Shown piece after piece: positions 8,491-16,746 of a DNA stretch of 64,000 nucleotides. The notes below the pieces were generated by a model. The model made no database searches. It saw nothing but the letters and a program-made list of their open reading frames with translations, and had not been told where the DNA came from. A program made the translations under genes and the position numbers. The stretch is from contig NZ_CP053348.1 of NCBI RefSeq assembly GCF_013394595.1, positions 3,188,001 to 3,252,000 on the forward strand, given 5' to 3'. The stretch comes from Winogradskyella forsetii (GTDB lineage: Bacteria > Bacteroidota > Bacteroidia > Flavobacteriales > Flavobacteriaceae). The first letter of the stretch is position 1. Each line of letters starts with the position of its first letter.

Positions 8491-9305
8491 TGAATTGTAA
8501 AAACTGCTATACCGAATTAGAAGAACATGACGACTATTGCAGAAGTTGTGGAGGAAGAGTGGTTAGAAATCGCTTGACATTCAAGAATCTTTTTGAGCAT
8601 GTGAGTGAAACATTTTTTAACTACGACAATACCTTATTAAAAACGTTCCTTACACTTTTCAGAAAACCTGAAGCCGTTATTGACGGCTATATCGAAGGCA
8701 CGCGAAAAAAGTACGTCAATGTGATTAGCTATTTTGCTTTGGCAATAACGATCTCTGGTCTTTATATGTTTATAATAAACAAATATTTCCCAGAGGTAAT
8801 GGACTTTTCATTTATGTCTGCTCCCGGTCAAGAAGAATTTCAGAAAAAAAATATGGCTTTTGTGCAAGAGTATCAATCTATAATAATGATGCTTTATGTG
8901 CCAATTTATGCCCTAATGGCAAGACTTGTGTTTTTCAACATAAAAAAATACAACTACACAGAGTTATTAGTTGTCTTTTTATATATCCAAGCCCAAATAT
9001 CAATTGCCAGTGCTATAGTAGTTGTGGCTCTAGCTTTTATAGGTTTGAACACTAGTATTTTAGGTGTCGCTACACTCCCATTAATGGTTATTTATTCTGC
9101 ATACTGCCTTAAACGCCTTTATAAACTGAACACTTTAGACATAATTGTTAGAACTTTATTATTCCTTGTTGTTTTAGGAATTACATTATTTATCATCACC
9201 ATAATTATGCTAGGTGTAATGTTCTTTACAGGAGAGTTACAAGAAATGTTTGAGGCTGGTAAAAAAGCGGCAGAAGAAGCAGCCAAAACTAAATCGGCAA
9301 ACTAA
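8490..9305 (+). CDS. DUF3667 zinc-ribbon membrane protein, copy B
   Basis: A 271-residue tandem paralogue of the preceding gene. It has the same plan: zinc ribbon (MNCKNC ... CRSCGG), DUF3667-like segment (RKPEAVIDGYIEGTRKKY) and about four membrane helices, then an Ala/Glu/Lys tail. I start it at ATG 8490 because that ATG overlaps the upstream TAA by one base and yields a start aligned with copy A; an ATG at 8382 would add 36 residues that are only the out-of-frame reading of copy A. Its stop overlaps the convergent ABC transporter stop by 4 nt, leaving no room for a separate terminator. Confidence 0.82.
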   Translation: MNCKNCYTELEEHDDYCRSCGGRVVRNRLTFKNLFEHVSETFFNYDNTLLKTFLTLFRKPEAVIDGYIEGTRKKYVNVISYFALAITISGLYMFIINKYFPEVMDFSFMSAPGQEEFQKKNMAFVQEYQSIIMMLYVPIYALMARLVFFNIKKYNYTELLVVFLYIQAQISIASAIVVVALAFIGLNTSILGVATLPLMVIYSAYCLKRLYKLNTLDIIVRTLLFLVVLGITLFIITIIMLGVMFFTGELQEMFEAGKKAAEEAAKTKSAN

Positions 9306-11068
9306 ACTGCTTCAGCCTTCAAAAACTGAACTTCGTAAAGGTTTTTATAGTAACCGTTTTCTTGTTTGAGCAATGATTTGTGCGTACCAATTTCTACTAT
9401 TTTGCCAGCATCCATAACAATAATTTTATCAGCTTGTTGAATGGTTGCCAATCTGTGCGCAATAACAATAGAAGTTCGTCCTTCCGTTATTTTATCGGTA
9501 GCATCTTGTATTAATTGTTCCGAATACGAATCTACTGAAGACGTCGCTTCATCTAAAATTAAAATACTTGGATTAGTCACATAAGCTCTTAAAAAGGAAA
9601 TCAATTGGCGTTGACCAGAAGACAACATTACACCGCGTTCTTTCACATTATAATGATAACCATTTGGAAGACTTGAAATAAACTCATGTATTCCAATCGC
9701 TTTGGCTGCATTTACCACATCGTCTTCCGTAATATCGTCGTTATTTAATGTAATATTATTCAGAATTGTATCTGCAAATAAAAACACATCTTGAAGTACA
9801 ACTGCAATCTGGTTTCTTAGTGAACTCAATGTCATTTCTTTAATGTCTGTATCATCAACTTTGATAATTCCTGAATTGATTTCGTAAAAACGATTCAATA
9901 AATTAATGATGGTCGATTTTCCTGCTCCTGTCGCTCCAACAATAGCAACTGTTTCGCCCGCTTGAACCTGTAAGGAAACACCTTTTAGGACTTCTTCATC
10001 TTTAACATAAGAGAACCGTACATTTTTAAAAGAAATATTACCTTTAAAATGTTGAGCTTCAATGGTACCAGAATCGTCAATATTAGATGTGGTATCCAAA
10101 ACTTTAAAAACACGGTCTGCGGCTACCATTCCCATTTGTAGCGTGTTGAATTTATTGGCAATTTGATTGAGCGGTCTAAACAACATTGGAATAAACATGG
10201 TGAACGCAATTAAATCTCCCAAGGTTGCTGTTTGACCAACAACTGTATTTATTCCACCATACCAGATCACAGCGCCCATGGTCAATGACGAAATGAAATC
10301 GGCAATAGGAAAGAAAATAGAGTTATACCAAACCGTTTTAAGCCAACCTTTTTTATGGCGTTCGTTTATGGCTTTGAACTTTTTGTATTCAGTAGCTTCC
10401 CTTGTGAATAATTGTAGAATTTTCATTCCTGTCACACGCTCTTGCACAAAGGAATTTAAGTTAGACACCTCAGTTCTTACATCTTCAAACGCACGTTTCA
10501 TATACTTCTGAAAAACCTTTGTTGCAAATAAAATAATGGGCAAAGTCACAATAACGATGAGACTCAGTTTCCAATTCATGTAAAACATAAAACCAGCAAC
10601 TACCAACATTTTAAGAACATCGCTAAAAATCATAAAGAGGCCTTGACCAAAAATATCCGCAATACGCTCCATATCTGTGACCGCTCTTGTAATCAATACA
10701 CCAACCGAAGATTTATCAAAATAAGTCATTTTGAATTTCAGCATGTGTTTAAATAATTTCACGCGAATATCCTTGACGACGGATTGTCCTAACCAACTGG
10801 CATAATATATGAACAGTAATTGTGAAATTACCTCAAGAATCAACAAGCCAAGCATGATAACCATATAAATCACAAAGCCATTGTATTCTTTATTGGCGAT
10901 TTTGACATCAATCGCTTCTTTCAAAACGTAAGGCCTTAAGGCTCCGAATAATGCCAGTCCAATAACGCAAACCAACGAAATCACAAATACCGTGCGATAC
11001 GGTTTTATGTACTGCAACAATCGTGTGAACAACGATACATCAAATATTTTCTTTTCTTTTTCTGTCAT
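9302..11068 (-). CDS. ABC exporter half-transporter (fused membrane and ATPase domains)
   Basis: The 588-residue protein belongs to the MsbA/lipid and multidrug exporter family. Six membrane helices (type I exporter fold) span about residues 20-320. The ATPase domain follows, with Walker A GATGAGKST near 376-384, the Q-loop VLQDVFLFAD, the signature LSSGQRQL near 483, Walker B LILDEATSSVD near 506 and the H-loop IAHRL. All catalytic residues are present, so it probably works as a homodimer in the inner membrane. Substrate cannot be inferred. It lies 74 nt downstream of truA in the same direction and is likely co-transcribed with it. Confidence 0.93.
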   Translation of the reverse strand: MTEKEKKIFDVSLFTRLLQYIKPYRTVFVISLVCVIGLALFGALRPYVLKEAIDVKIANKEYNGFVIYMVIMLGLLILEVISQLLFIYYASWLGQSVVKDIRVKLFKHMLKFKMTYFDKSSVGVLITRAVTDMERIADIFGQGLFMIFSDVLKMLVVAGFMFYMNWKLSLIVIVTLPIILFATKVFQKYMKRAFEDVRTEVSNLNSFVQERVTGMKILQLFTREATEYKKFKAINERHKKGWLKTVWYNSIFFPIADFISSLTMGAVIWYGGINTVVGQTATLGDLIAFTMFIPMLFRPLNQIANKFNTLQMGMVAADRVFKVLDTTSNIDDSGTIEAQHFKGNISFKNVRFSYVKDEEVLKGVSLQVQAGETVAIVGATGAGKSTIINLLNRFYEINSGIIKVDDTDIKEMTLSSLRNQIAVVLQDVFLFADTILNNITLNNDDITEDDVVNAAKAIGIHEFISSLPNGYHYNVKERGVMLSSGQRQLISFLRAYVTNPSILILDEATSSVDSYSEQLIQDATDKITEGRTSIVIAHRLATIQQADKIIVMDAGKIVEIGTHKSLLKQENGYYKNLYEVQFLKAEAV

Positions 11069-11074
11069 CTTGTG

Positions 11075-11091
11075 CCACGACTTGTTCGTGG
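11075..11091. repeat. Short hairpin in the truA - ABC spacer
   Basis: CCACGA (11075-11080) and TCGTGG (11086-11091) form a perfect 6-bp stem. A second small hairpin, GCGAT/ATCGC at 11127-11138, lies just after the truA stop. Both are palindromic spacers without T runs. Confidence 0.45.
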
Positions 11092-11142
11092 TATCTATTT
11101 TCCTGTTAATCGGAAATTTGTTATATGCGATGAATCGCGTAT

Positions 11143-11886
11143 TTAAGGTTTTATACGTTCTGGATAAACTATTTCTACCAAATACAAGCCATGTGCAGGC
11201 ACTGAAAATCCGGCTTCGCTTCTATTTTTTGAAGCTATAATTTGATGCAAATCATTTGCTTTCAATTTTCCTAACCCTATGTTTACCATGGTACCGACAA
11301 TGGCTCTCACCATATTTCTCAAAAAACGATCGGCTTTAATTGTAAAAACAAGTTGCTCTTCTTTCTTTGTCCAAAACGCTTCCTTTATGTCACAATTATA
11401 CGTTTTTACATCGGTATTACTTTTAGAAAAGCATTGAAAATCTTTATACTCAAATAAGATTTTACAGGCTTTGTTCATGGCTTCAACATCTAAAGGCAAT
11501 TGCACTTGATAGGCAAAATCGTAATCAAAAACATTTTTTGAGGTCGATATCTTATAATGATAGGTTCGGCTCAGCGCATCAAACCTTGCGTGCGCCTCAG
11601 GTTTTACCTCAAAAATAGAAGTTATGGCAATATCTTTTGGCAAAAAAGAATTCAGCTTATAAATCAAATCTGTTGATTCGATTTTATTTTCAAAATCAAA
11701 ATGTGCAAACATCTGCGATGCATGGACACCTGAATCTGTTCTGCCAGCTCCCATAATTGAGATTTCAGTTTTCAAAATAGTAGAAAGTGCTTTTTCTAAT
11801 ACTTCTTGCACAGAAATAGCATTAGGCTGATTTTGCCAACCATGATAGGCTTTACCATTATATGAAAGTTCGATGAAAAATCGCAA
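11143..11886 (-). CDS. truA: tRNA pseudouridine(38-40) synthase
   Basis: Converts uridines 38-40 of the tRNA anticodon arm to pseudouridine. With the start at TTG 11886 the protein has 247 residues and begins MRFFIELSYNGKAYHGWQ, the family's usual N-terminus. The catalytic Asp51 lies in GAGRTDSGVHA, and the RFLRNMVRAIVGT segment near the C-terminus is conserved. An upstream in-frame TTG at 11934 would add 16 residues, but that extension runs over the -7 promoter box at 11912-11919, so the internal TTG is the better start. Confidence 0.95.
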   Translation of the reverse strand: MRFFIELSYNGKAYHGWQNQPNAISVQEVLEKALSTILKTEISIMGAGRTDSGVHASQMFAHFDFENKIESTDLIYKLNSFLPKDIAITSIFEVKPEAHARFDALSRTYHYKISTSKNVFDYDFAYQVQLPLDVEAMNKACKILFEYKDFQCFSKSNTDVKTYNCDIKEAFWTKKEEQLVFTIKADRFLRNMVRAIVGTMVNIGLGKLKANDLHQIIASKNRSEAGFSVPAHGLYLVEIVYPERIKP

Positions 11887-11911
11887 TAGAAATCTTACTT
11901 TTGTTGAAGTG

Positions 11912-11919
11912 CAAAGATA
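11912..11919 (-). promoter_or_regulatory. -7 promoter box for truA
   Basis: On the minus strand this reads TATCTTTG, a perfect match to the Bacteroidota -7 consensus TANNTTTG, 25 nt before the TTG start. The upstream region that would hold the -33 element is occupied by the palindrome at 11924-11943; no well-spaced TTG is seen. Confidence 0.6.
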
Positions 11920-11923
11920 CTTT

Positions 11924-11943
11924 ATTCCTGCCAACGCAGGAAT
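11924..11943. repeat. 20-bp perfect palindrome, copy 2
   Basis: ATTCCTGC, a CAAC loop and GCAGGAAT: the same arms as the copy at 1782-1801, with a different loop. It sits immediately upstream of the truA -7 box, so it lies over the promoter rather than at a gene end. Confidence 0.7.
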
Positions 11944-12080
11944 CTCATTAACGGAATATTTAGAGTTAAGAATATAAATTATTTTTGTTTAAAAATTAAG
12001 ACATTAATAAGATTCCTGATTTCTCGGGAACGAAAAATTAAACTTACAAAAGTCCTTTCCCAGGAAGGATTTAGGATAGG

Positions 12081-12569
12081 ATGAAAAAAATACTACTATT
12101 ATCAGATACCCATAGTTATATTGACGATGCTATTCTAAAACATGTAAAACAAGCCGATGAAGTTTGGCATGCTGGCGATGTTGGCGATTTAAAAGTTACA
12201 GATCAAATAAAGAAATTAAAACCATTAAGAGCTGTTTATGGGAATATAGATGATGCGAAAGCACGAACTGAGTTTCCGCTCCACAATAGGTTTATGTGCG
12301 AAGATATTGATGTATGGATCACACACATTGGCGGTTATCCACCAAAGTATAACACTCGTGTTAGTGAAGAACTGAACTTAAACCCTCCTGATATTTTTAT
12401 AACAGGACATTCGCACATCTTAAAAGTGATGCCCGACAAAAAATTAGATTTGTTGCACATGAATCCTGGAGCGGCTGGCAAACATGGATTTCATAAAGTA
12501 AGAACCATGCTTCGATTCAAAATTGATGGAAAAAAAATTAAGGATTTGGAGGTTATTGAGTTTCAATAA
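12081..12569 (+). CDS. Metallophosphoesterase (YfcE/MJ0936-like)
   Basis: A 162-residue single-domain calcineurin-like phosphoesterase. All metal-ligand motifs are present: SDTH (Asp9, His11), GDVGD (Asp33), GNID (Asn55), THIGG (His82) and GHSH (His110, His112). Members of this subfamily hydrolyse phosphodiesters in vitro; the natural substrate is unknown. The start ATG 12081 places the first motif at the usual position. The gene ends at a strong shared terminator and is convergent with the DUF4293 gene. Confidence 0.92.
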   Translation: MKKILLLSDTHSYIDDAILKHVKQADEVWHAGDVGDLKVTDQIKKLKPLRAVYGNIDDAKARTEFPLHNRFMCEDIDVWITHIGGYPPKYNTRVSEELNLNPPDIFITGHSHILKVMPDKKLDLLHMNPGAAGKHGFHKVRTMLRFKIDGKKIKDLEVIEFQ

Positions 12570-12570
12570 A

Positions 12571-12599
12571 AAAACCCAAACGGCAGCGTTTGGGTTTTT
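12571..12599. terminator. Bidirectional intrinsic terminator
   Basis: A perfect 12-bp stem (12571-12582 with 12587-12598) around a GCAG loop, with a T run on the plus strand and an A run on the left that serves as the T run for minus-strand transcripts. It lies between the convergent metallophosphoesterase and DUF4293 genes. Confidence 0.9.
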
Positions 12600-12621
12600 C
12601 ACACTAATTAAGATTCTAGTT

Positions 12622-13032
12622 TTATCGCAATCGATCTACAGATTTTACGAGATCTTCATCCTTTTTTATAGCCTTGTTAGCCAAGACTAAACACACAATA
12701 GAAAAAATAGGAAGAAGAATCCCAATACCTTTCTCAGAAACGTTAATTTCTCCAGATAAGTTTAGAGATTGATACACAAAAATTCCTAGTAAAATAAAGT
12801 TTAATATTATATTAAGTCGTCCCAAAACGAATTGGGATTTCCTGTCTTTAAATCTAAAAATTGAAATCAAAGATAATAAAGCTGAGCCTAAAAATAAACC
12901 TAAATACAAATAATTATCTAGTGCATATACTTTTGCTCCTTCATTGTCAGTCCACAAATGAAACACAAATATTAAGCCCGCAGAAATACCAGCAGCTAGA
13001 AATAAATATAGGGTTTGAATGCGTTGAATCAT
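12622..13032 (-). CDS. DUF4293 membrane protein
   Basis: A 136-residue protein with four membrane helices (about 5-25, 40-60, 72-92, 103-122) and a charged C-terminal tail. It begins MIQRIQTLYL, as DUF4293 proteins do. In Bacteroidota this gene typically sits divergently beside rho, as here (217 nt apart). Function unknown. The ATG at 13032 lies 22 nt after a perfect -7 box. Confidence 0.9.
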   Translation of the reverse strand: MIQRIQTLYLFLAAGISAGLIFVFHLWTDNEGAKVYALDNYLYLGLFLGSALLSLISIFRFKDRKSQFVLGRLNIILNFILLGIFVYQSLNLSGEINVSEKGIGILLPIFSIVCLVLANKAIKKDEDLVKSVDRLR

Positions 13033-13054
13033 ATCTTTTACTAAAAAAGTTCTG

Positions 13055-13062
13055 CAAAATTA
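13055..13062 (-). promoter_or_regulatory. -7 promoter box for the DUF4293 gene
   Basis: Minus strand reads TAATTTTG, a full match to TANNTTTG, 22 nt before the ATG at 13032. No clear TTG at -33. Confidence 0.5.
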
Positions 13063-13249
13063 GCAGTTTATTTTTTAAAAAGATAGAAATTGTTTTAAAA
13101 TAAAATCGTATTATTGCAATATAAAGAAGTAACATACTGAATTGCATCCTTCTAATCTTCCAAATTAATCTCACTTTTTTTCTTTTTATTTCATTTAGAA
13201 AATATTGAATTAATAATATCAAAATTATAATACATTATACTACATAAGA

Positions 13250-14962
13250 ATGTTTGAAATTTCTCAGTTAAAAGCTAAAAAACTTCCTGAATTGCAGGAG
13301 ATAGCAAAACAACTAAAGGTACCTAAATACCGTACTCAAAAAAAATTAGACTTGGTCTATAAAATTTTAGATTACCAAGCGGCCAATCCTGATGCTGTAA
13401 AAACTAAGGTGGCAACCGAAACCAAACCAGAGCCAAAACAATCTCAAAGCAAACCGCCTCAAAAGCGCTCTAGAGTTCAGAAAAAGCCTCAAAACGACAA
13501 AGATCAAAAAACCATGGAGTTTTCTGACAATGACAAAAAAGTGGACACAAAGCCTAAACAGCAAAAGCCTAGAAACGATAAATCAAACAACGATAAGTCT
13601 AATGATAAGTCTGCTAGAGACAATAGGTCTAATGACAAATCGAACAACGATAAATCCAATAAAGAAAAATCGCATCATAATAAAAGTCAGGACAATAAAT
13701 CCAATGACAAAAAGGATGACAAAAGACGTTCTAACGATAACAGACAGAACCGTTCTAAAGACAACAATAACAACCGTAACAACAATAACCAAAAGACTAA
13801 TGGTAACAAGGACAGCAGAAATCGCTATCGTGAACCTGACTATGAGTTTGATGCCATTATTGAAAGTGAAGGTGTTTTAGACATTATGCAAGATGGTTAT
13901 GGGTTTTTAAGATCTTCGGACTACAATTACCTATCATCTCCAGATGATATTTATGTCTCTCAATCCCAAATTAGATTATTTGGATTAAAAACAGGTGATA
14001 CGGTTCTTGGTCATGTGCGACCTCCAAAAGAAGGTGAGAAATATTTCCCTTTAATTAAAGTGAGTAAAATTAATGGTCAAAACCCAAATGTGGTTAGGGA
14101 TAGAGTGGCTTTTGAGCACTTAACACCGTTATTTCCACAAGAGAAATTCAACATTGCCGAAAAGCAATCGACCATTTCTACACGAATCATGGATTTGTTC
14201 TCGCCTATTGGTAAAGGACAGCGTGGTATGATTGTATCCCAACCGAAAACAGGAAAAACAATGTTACTAAAGGATGTAGCTAATGCTATTGCTGCCAACC
14301 ATCCTGAAGTTTATCAAATGATTTTATTAATTGATGAACGTCCTGAAGAAGTAACAGATATGCAACGTAATGTGCGTGGCGAAGTGATTGCTTCTACTTT
14401 TGACAAAGAGGCACACGAGCATGTAAGAATCGCGAATATCGTTTTAGAAAAAGCAAAACGATTGGTAGAATGTGGACACGATGTTGTGATTTTATTAGAC
14501 TCCATTACACGTTTGGCAAGAGCTTATAATACCGTTCAACCAGCGTCTGGAAAGATTCTTTCTGGTGGTGTTGACGCTAATGCTTTGCACAAACCTAAAC
14601 GTTTCTTTGGTGCTGCTCGTAATATTGAAAATGGTGGTTCATTAACCATAATTGCTACAGCATTGACCGAAACTGGTTCTAAAATGGACGAAGTTATTTT
14701 TGAAGAATTTAAAGGTACAGGTAATATGGAACTGCAGTTAGATCGTAAGATCTCTAACCGTAGAATTTTCCCAGCTATTGATTTAACTTCATCAAGCACA
14801 AGACGTGATGATATTTTATTGGATGACACAACGATTCAAAGAATGTGGGTAATGCGTAAGTACTTAGCTGACATGAATCCGGTGGAAGCTATGGAATTTA
14901 TCAATGATCGTTTTAAGCAAACGAAAAATAATGAAGAGTTTTTGATTTCTATGAATGGCTAA
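13250..14962 (+). CDS. rho: Transcription termination factor Rho with long disordered insertion
   Basis: An RNA-dependent ATPase/helicase hexamer that terminates transcription. Domains in order: RhoN helical domain (1-45), a low-complexity insertion (about 50-198) with repeated NDKS units and an Asn-rich run near 171-180, the cold-shock-like RNA-binding domain (about 205-275, DGYGFLRSS), then the RecA-like motor with Walker A QPKTGKT (331-337), [13 protein letters not shown] and Walker [11 protein letters not shown]. Total length 570 residues against about 420 in E. coli; the difference is the insertion. Such insertions are usual in Bacteroidota Rho, and in Bacteroides the corresponding disordered region has been linked to phase separation. 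A strong terminator follows the gene. Confidence 0.97.
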   Translation: MFEISQLKAKKLPELQEIAKQLKVPKYRTQKKLDLVYKILDYQAANPDAVKTKVATETKPEPKQSQSKPPQKRSRVQKKPQNDKDQKTMEFSDNDKKVDTKPKQQKPRNDKSNNDKSNDKSARDNRSNDKSNNDKSNKEKSHHNKSQDNKSNDKKDDKRRSNDNRQNRSKDNNNNRNNNNQKTNGNKDSRNRYREPDYEFDAIIESEGVLDIMQDGYGFLRSSDYNYLSSPDDIYVSQSQIRLFGLKTGDTVLGHVRPPKEGEKYFPLIKVSKINGQNPNVVRDRVAFEHLTPLFPQEKFNIAEKQSTISTRIMDLFSPIGKGQRGMIVSQPKTGKTMLLKDVANAIAANHPEVYQMILLIDERPEEVTDMQRNVRGEVIASTFDKEAHEHVRIANIVLEKAKRLVECGHDVVILLDSITRLARAYNTVQPASGKILSGGVDANALHKPKRFFGAARNIENGGSLTIIATALTETGSKMDEVIFEEFKGTGNMELQLDRKISNRRIFPAIDLTSSSTRRDDILLDDTTIQRMWVMRKYLADMNPVEAMEFINDRFKQTKNNEEFLISMNG

Positions 14963-14990
14963 ACCGCCTTCGAAACATATACTACTGAAA

Positions 14991-15021
14991 AACCTTGAAC
15001 TGATTGTTCAAGGTTTTTTTT
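14991..15021 (+). terminator. Intrinsic terminator of rho
   Basis: AACCTTGAAC (14991-15000), loop TGATT, GTTCAAGGTT (15006-15015), then six further T. A perfect 10-bp stem 28 nt after the rho stop. Confidence 0.9.
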
Positions 15022-15046
15022 GTTTATTACTTATATGATAAAACTA

Positions 15047-15077
15047 AAAAAGGCTTTCATTGAATGAAAGACTTTTT
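15047..15077. terminator. Second hairpin terminator, symmetrical
   Basis: AAAAAG and CTTTCA (15047-15059) pair with TGAAAG and CTTTTT (15065-15077), with one G/A mismatch, around TTGAA. A-rich and T-rich ends make it usable in either direction. It may back up the rho terminator. Confidence 0.6.
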
Positions 15078-15417
15078 CTTTATAGTACCTACAGAAAAAA
15101 TATCGAAATTTCGCATGCAAGAACTTAATCAATTCGAACGTTTCAAATACCATCCGATCTCAAACAATATTGGCTTCCCAATACTAAAACTTAGTATATA
15201 TGTTATTATAAATTTGATGCACAGAGTCCCTAAATACCAAAAAGTAAACCAAGATGTTATCTCAAGTTATGAAATAAAAAATAAATAAAACATGTATTTG
15301 ATTGGTTCTATTAAAAACAAATTAGAATAATATAATCATCTATTTTTCATGTACATTAAAATAGCTTCTTACAATTATTTAAAACTAAATATGTAACTTC
15401 ATACTCAATACCAAAAT

Positions 15418-16668
15418 ATGAAAACAAAACTACTTTATTTTACTTTCATCATCATCACTCAGTTAGCATTTGCCCAAACCACCTATGTGCCAGATGATAA
15501 TTTTGAACAAAGATTAATAGATATAGGCTATGATGATGTTTTAGATGATTATGTGCTAACCGCTAATATCAATACGGTAACGGAGCTCATAATGACCAAT
15601 AATAACGTCTCAGATTTAACAGGTATTGGTGGCTTTACATCTTTAACAGGGCTTCATGTGAGTTCTAACCAACTCTATACTTTAGATTTATCTCAAAATA
15701 TAAACTTAATAGGTCTTATTTGCTCCGATAATGCTCTTAATGGTACTTTAGATTTATCTCAAAACACGGCATTGCTCTCAGTAATATGTAAAAACAATTT
15801 AATTGACAATATTATATTGCCCCAAACAACAACCTTAGAGTATTTAGATTTTAGCTATAACGAGCTTACGTCTATAGACGTGTCTCAAAACCCAAACTTA
15901 GGTCTCTTTAGAGGAAATGACAACCAATTGGACGGCACATTAGACCTATCCCAAAACACATCACTTTATAGAATAGACTGTGATTATAATAGTATTGACC
16001 AATTAATACTGCCACAAACAAATACGTTAATCGAATTAGATTGTCGTAACAACCAATTAACGGCACTTGATGTAGACTATAATCCGTCCTTAACAATACT
16101 TCTTATGACCGGTAATGAAATCGCAGCTATTAATGTAGCTTTAAATACAGATTTAGAAAGATTATTTGCTGGCTTTAATATGTTAACCAGTTTAGACCTC
16201 ACTAATAATGTCGCTTTAACCTCTTTAACGGCTAATAGTAATAACATAGACTATTTATCCATTAAAAATGGAAATAACGCTAATTTCACAATTGACCCTG
16301 TATTGTCTAATAACCCATCGCTAACTTGTATAGAAGTAGATGACGCTGGTTTCTCTACCAATAATTGGACAACTTATGTTGACCCTCAACATTATTTTAG
16401 CGAAGATTGTTCTTTAAGCATAAATGAGTCTAATTTGGCATCTGTGAGTATATTCCCTAATCCTGTAACTGATAAGTTAGTTTTACGTTTTAAAACTGCA
16501 GAATACACAAGCTACCAATTAATAAATAGTAAAGGACAAATACAATCAAAAGGTAAATTTACAGCACAAAATGAAAGTATAGACTTTTCTGGAATTTCTG
16601 AGGGTGTTTATTTTTTAAAATTACAAACCTTGAATCGTTCTATAATAAAGAAAGTTGTAAAACAGTAA
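15418..16668 (+). CDS. Secreted leucine-rich-repeat protein with T9SS sorting domain (LRR-1)
   Basis: A 416-residue exported protein. A Sec signal peptide (about 1-19, ending AFAQ) is followed by TTYVPDDNFEQ and a leucine-rich region (about 45-290). The repeats often read LDLSQN and alternate with ILPQTTTLEYLD units. A spacer containing a conserved CIEVDD ... WTTYVD motif leads to a C-terminal type A T9SS sorting domain (about 342-416; IFPNPVTDKL ... GVYFLKLQT ... KKVVKQ). It should cross the outer membrane by T9SS and be surface-attached or released. The ligand is unknown. It is paralogous to the next gene and to the minus-strand gene at 36743-37999, matching the latter best in its second half. 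Confidence 0.9.
   Translation: MKTKLLYFTFIIITQLAFAQTTYVPDDNFEQRLIDIGYDDVLDDYVLTANINTVTELIMTNNNVSDLTGIGGFTSLTGLHVSSNQLYTLDLSQNINLIGLICSDNALNGTLDLSQNTALLSVICKNNLIDNIILPQTTTLEYLDFSYNELTSIDVSQNPNLGLFRGNDNQLDGTLDLSQNTSLYRIDCDYNSIDQLILPQTNTLIELDCRNNQLTALDVDYNPSLTILLMTGNEIAAINVALNTDLERLFAGFNMLTSLDLTNNVALTSLTANSNNIDYLSIKNGNNANFTIDPVLSNNPSLTCIEVDDAGFSTNNWTTYVDPQHYFSEDCSLSINESNLASVSIFPNPVTDKLVLRFKTAEYTSYQLINSKGQIQSKGKFTAQNESIDFSGISEGVYFLKLQTLNRSIIKKVVKQ
16603..16668 (+). repeat. 66-bp identical 3' end of LRR-1
   Basis: These last 66 nt of LRR-1 are identical to 17932-17997, the end of LRR-2, although the rest of the two genes differs. They encode the final part of the T9SS sorting domain. Confidence 0.9.
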
Positions 16669-16710
16669 GATTATTTTTTAAAATTTAGCCATAACCCTAA
16701 AATTTATTAC

Positions 16711-16738
16711 AACTAAATATGTATTTTTAAGATTCAAT
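16711..16738 (+). promoter_or_regulatory. 28-nt conserved leader upstream of LRR-2
   Basis: The 28 nt are identical to the inverse of 38008-38035, the leader of the inverted LRR paralogue, and end 8-9 nt before each ATG. LRR-1 shares only the first 13 nt (AACTAAATATGTA). Conservation of a non-coding leader suggests a promoter or translation signal; it has no TANNTTTG match. Confidence 0.5.
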
Positions 16739-16746
16739 TCCCAAGA

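Larger units (their letters stand above)
14963..15417. other. Intergenic region between rho and the LRR genes
   Basis: It holds two consecutive hairpin terminators and then about 340 nt of A/T-rich DNA without a recognised gene. A 74-codon frame (15064-15288) starts inside the second hairpin and is not considered real. The last part should contain the promoter of the LRR cluster, but no TANNTTTG box was found. Confidence 0.6.

Noticed and set aside
11887-11934. 16-residue N-terminal extension of TruA
   Set aside because: It would be translated from DNA that contains the perfect -7 promoter box, and family members start at the MRFFIELSYNG position.
15064-15288. 74-codon plus-strand frame after rho
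   Set aside because: Its ATG is inside a terminator hairpin and the product has no recognisable features.
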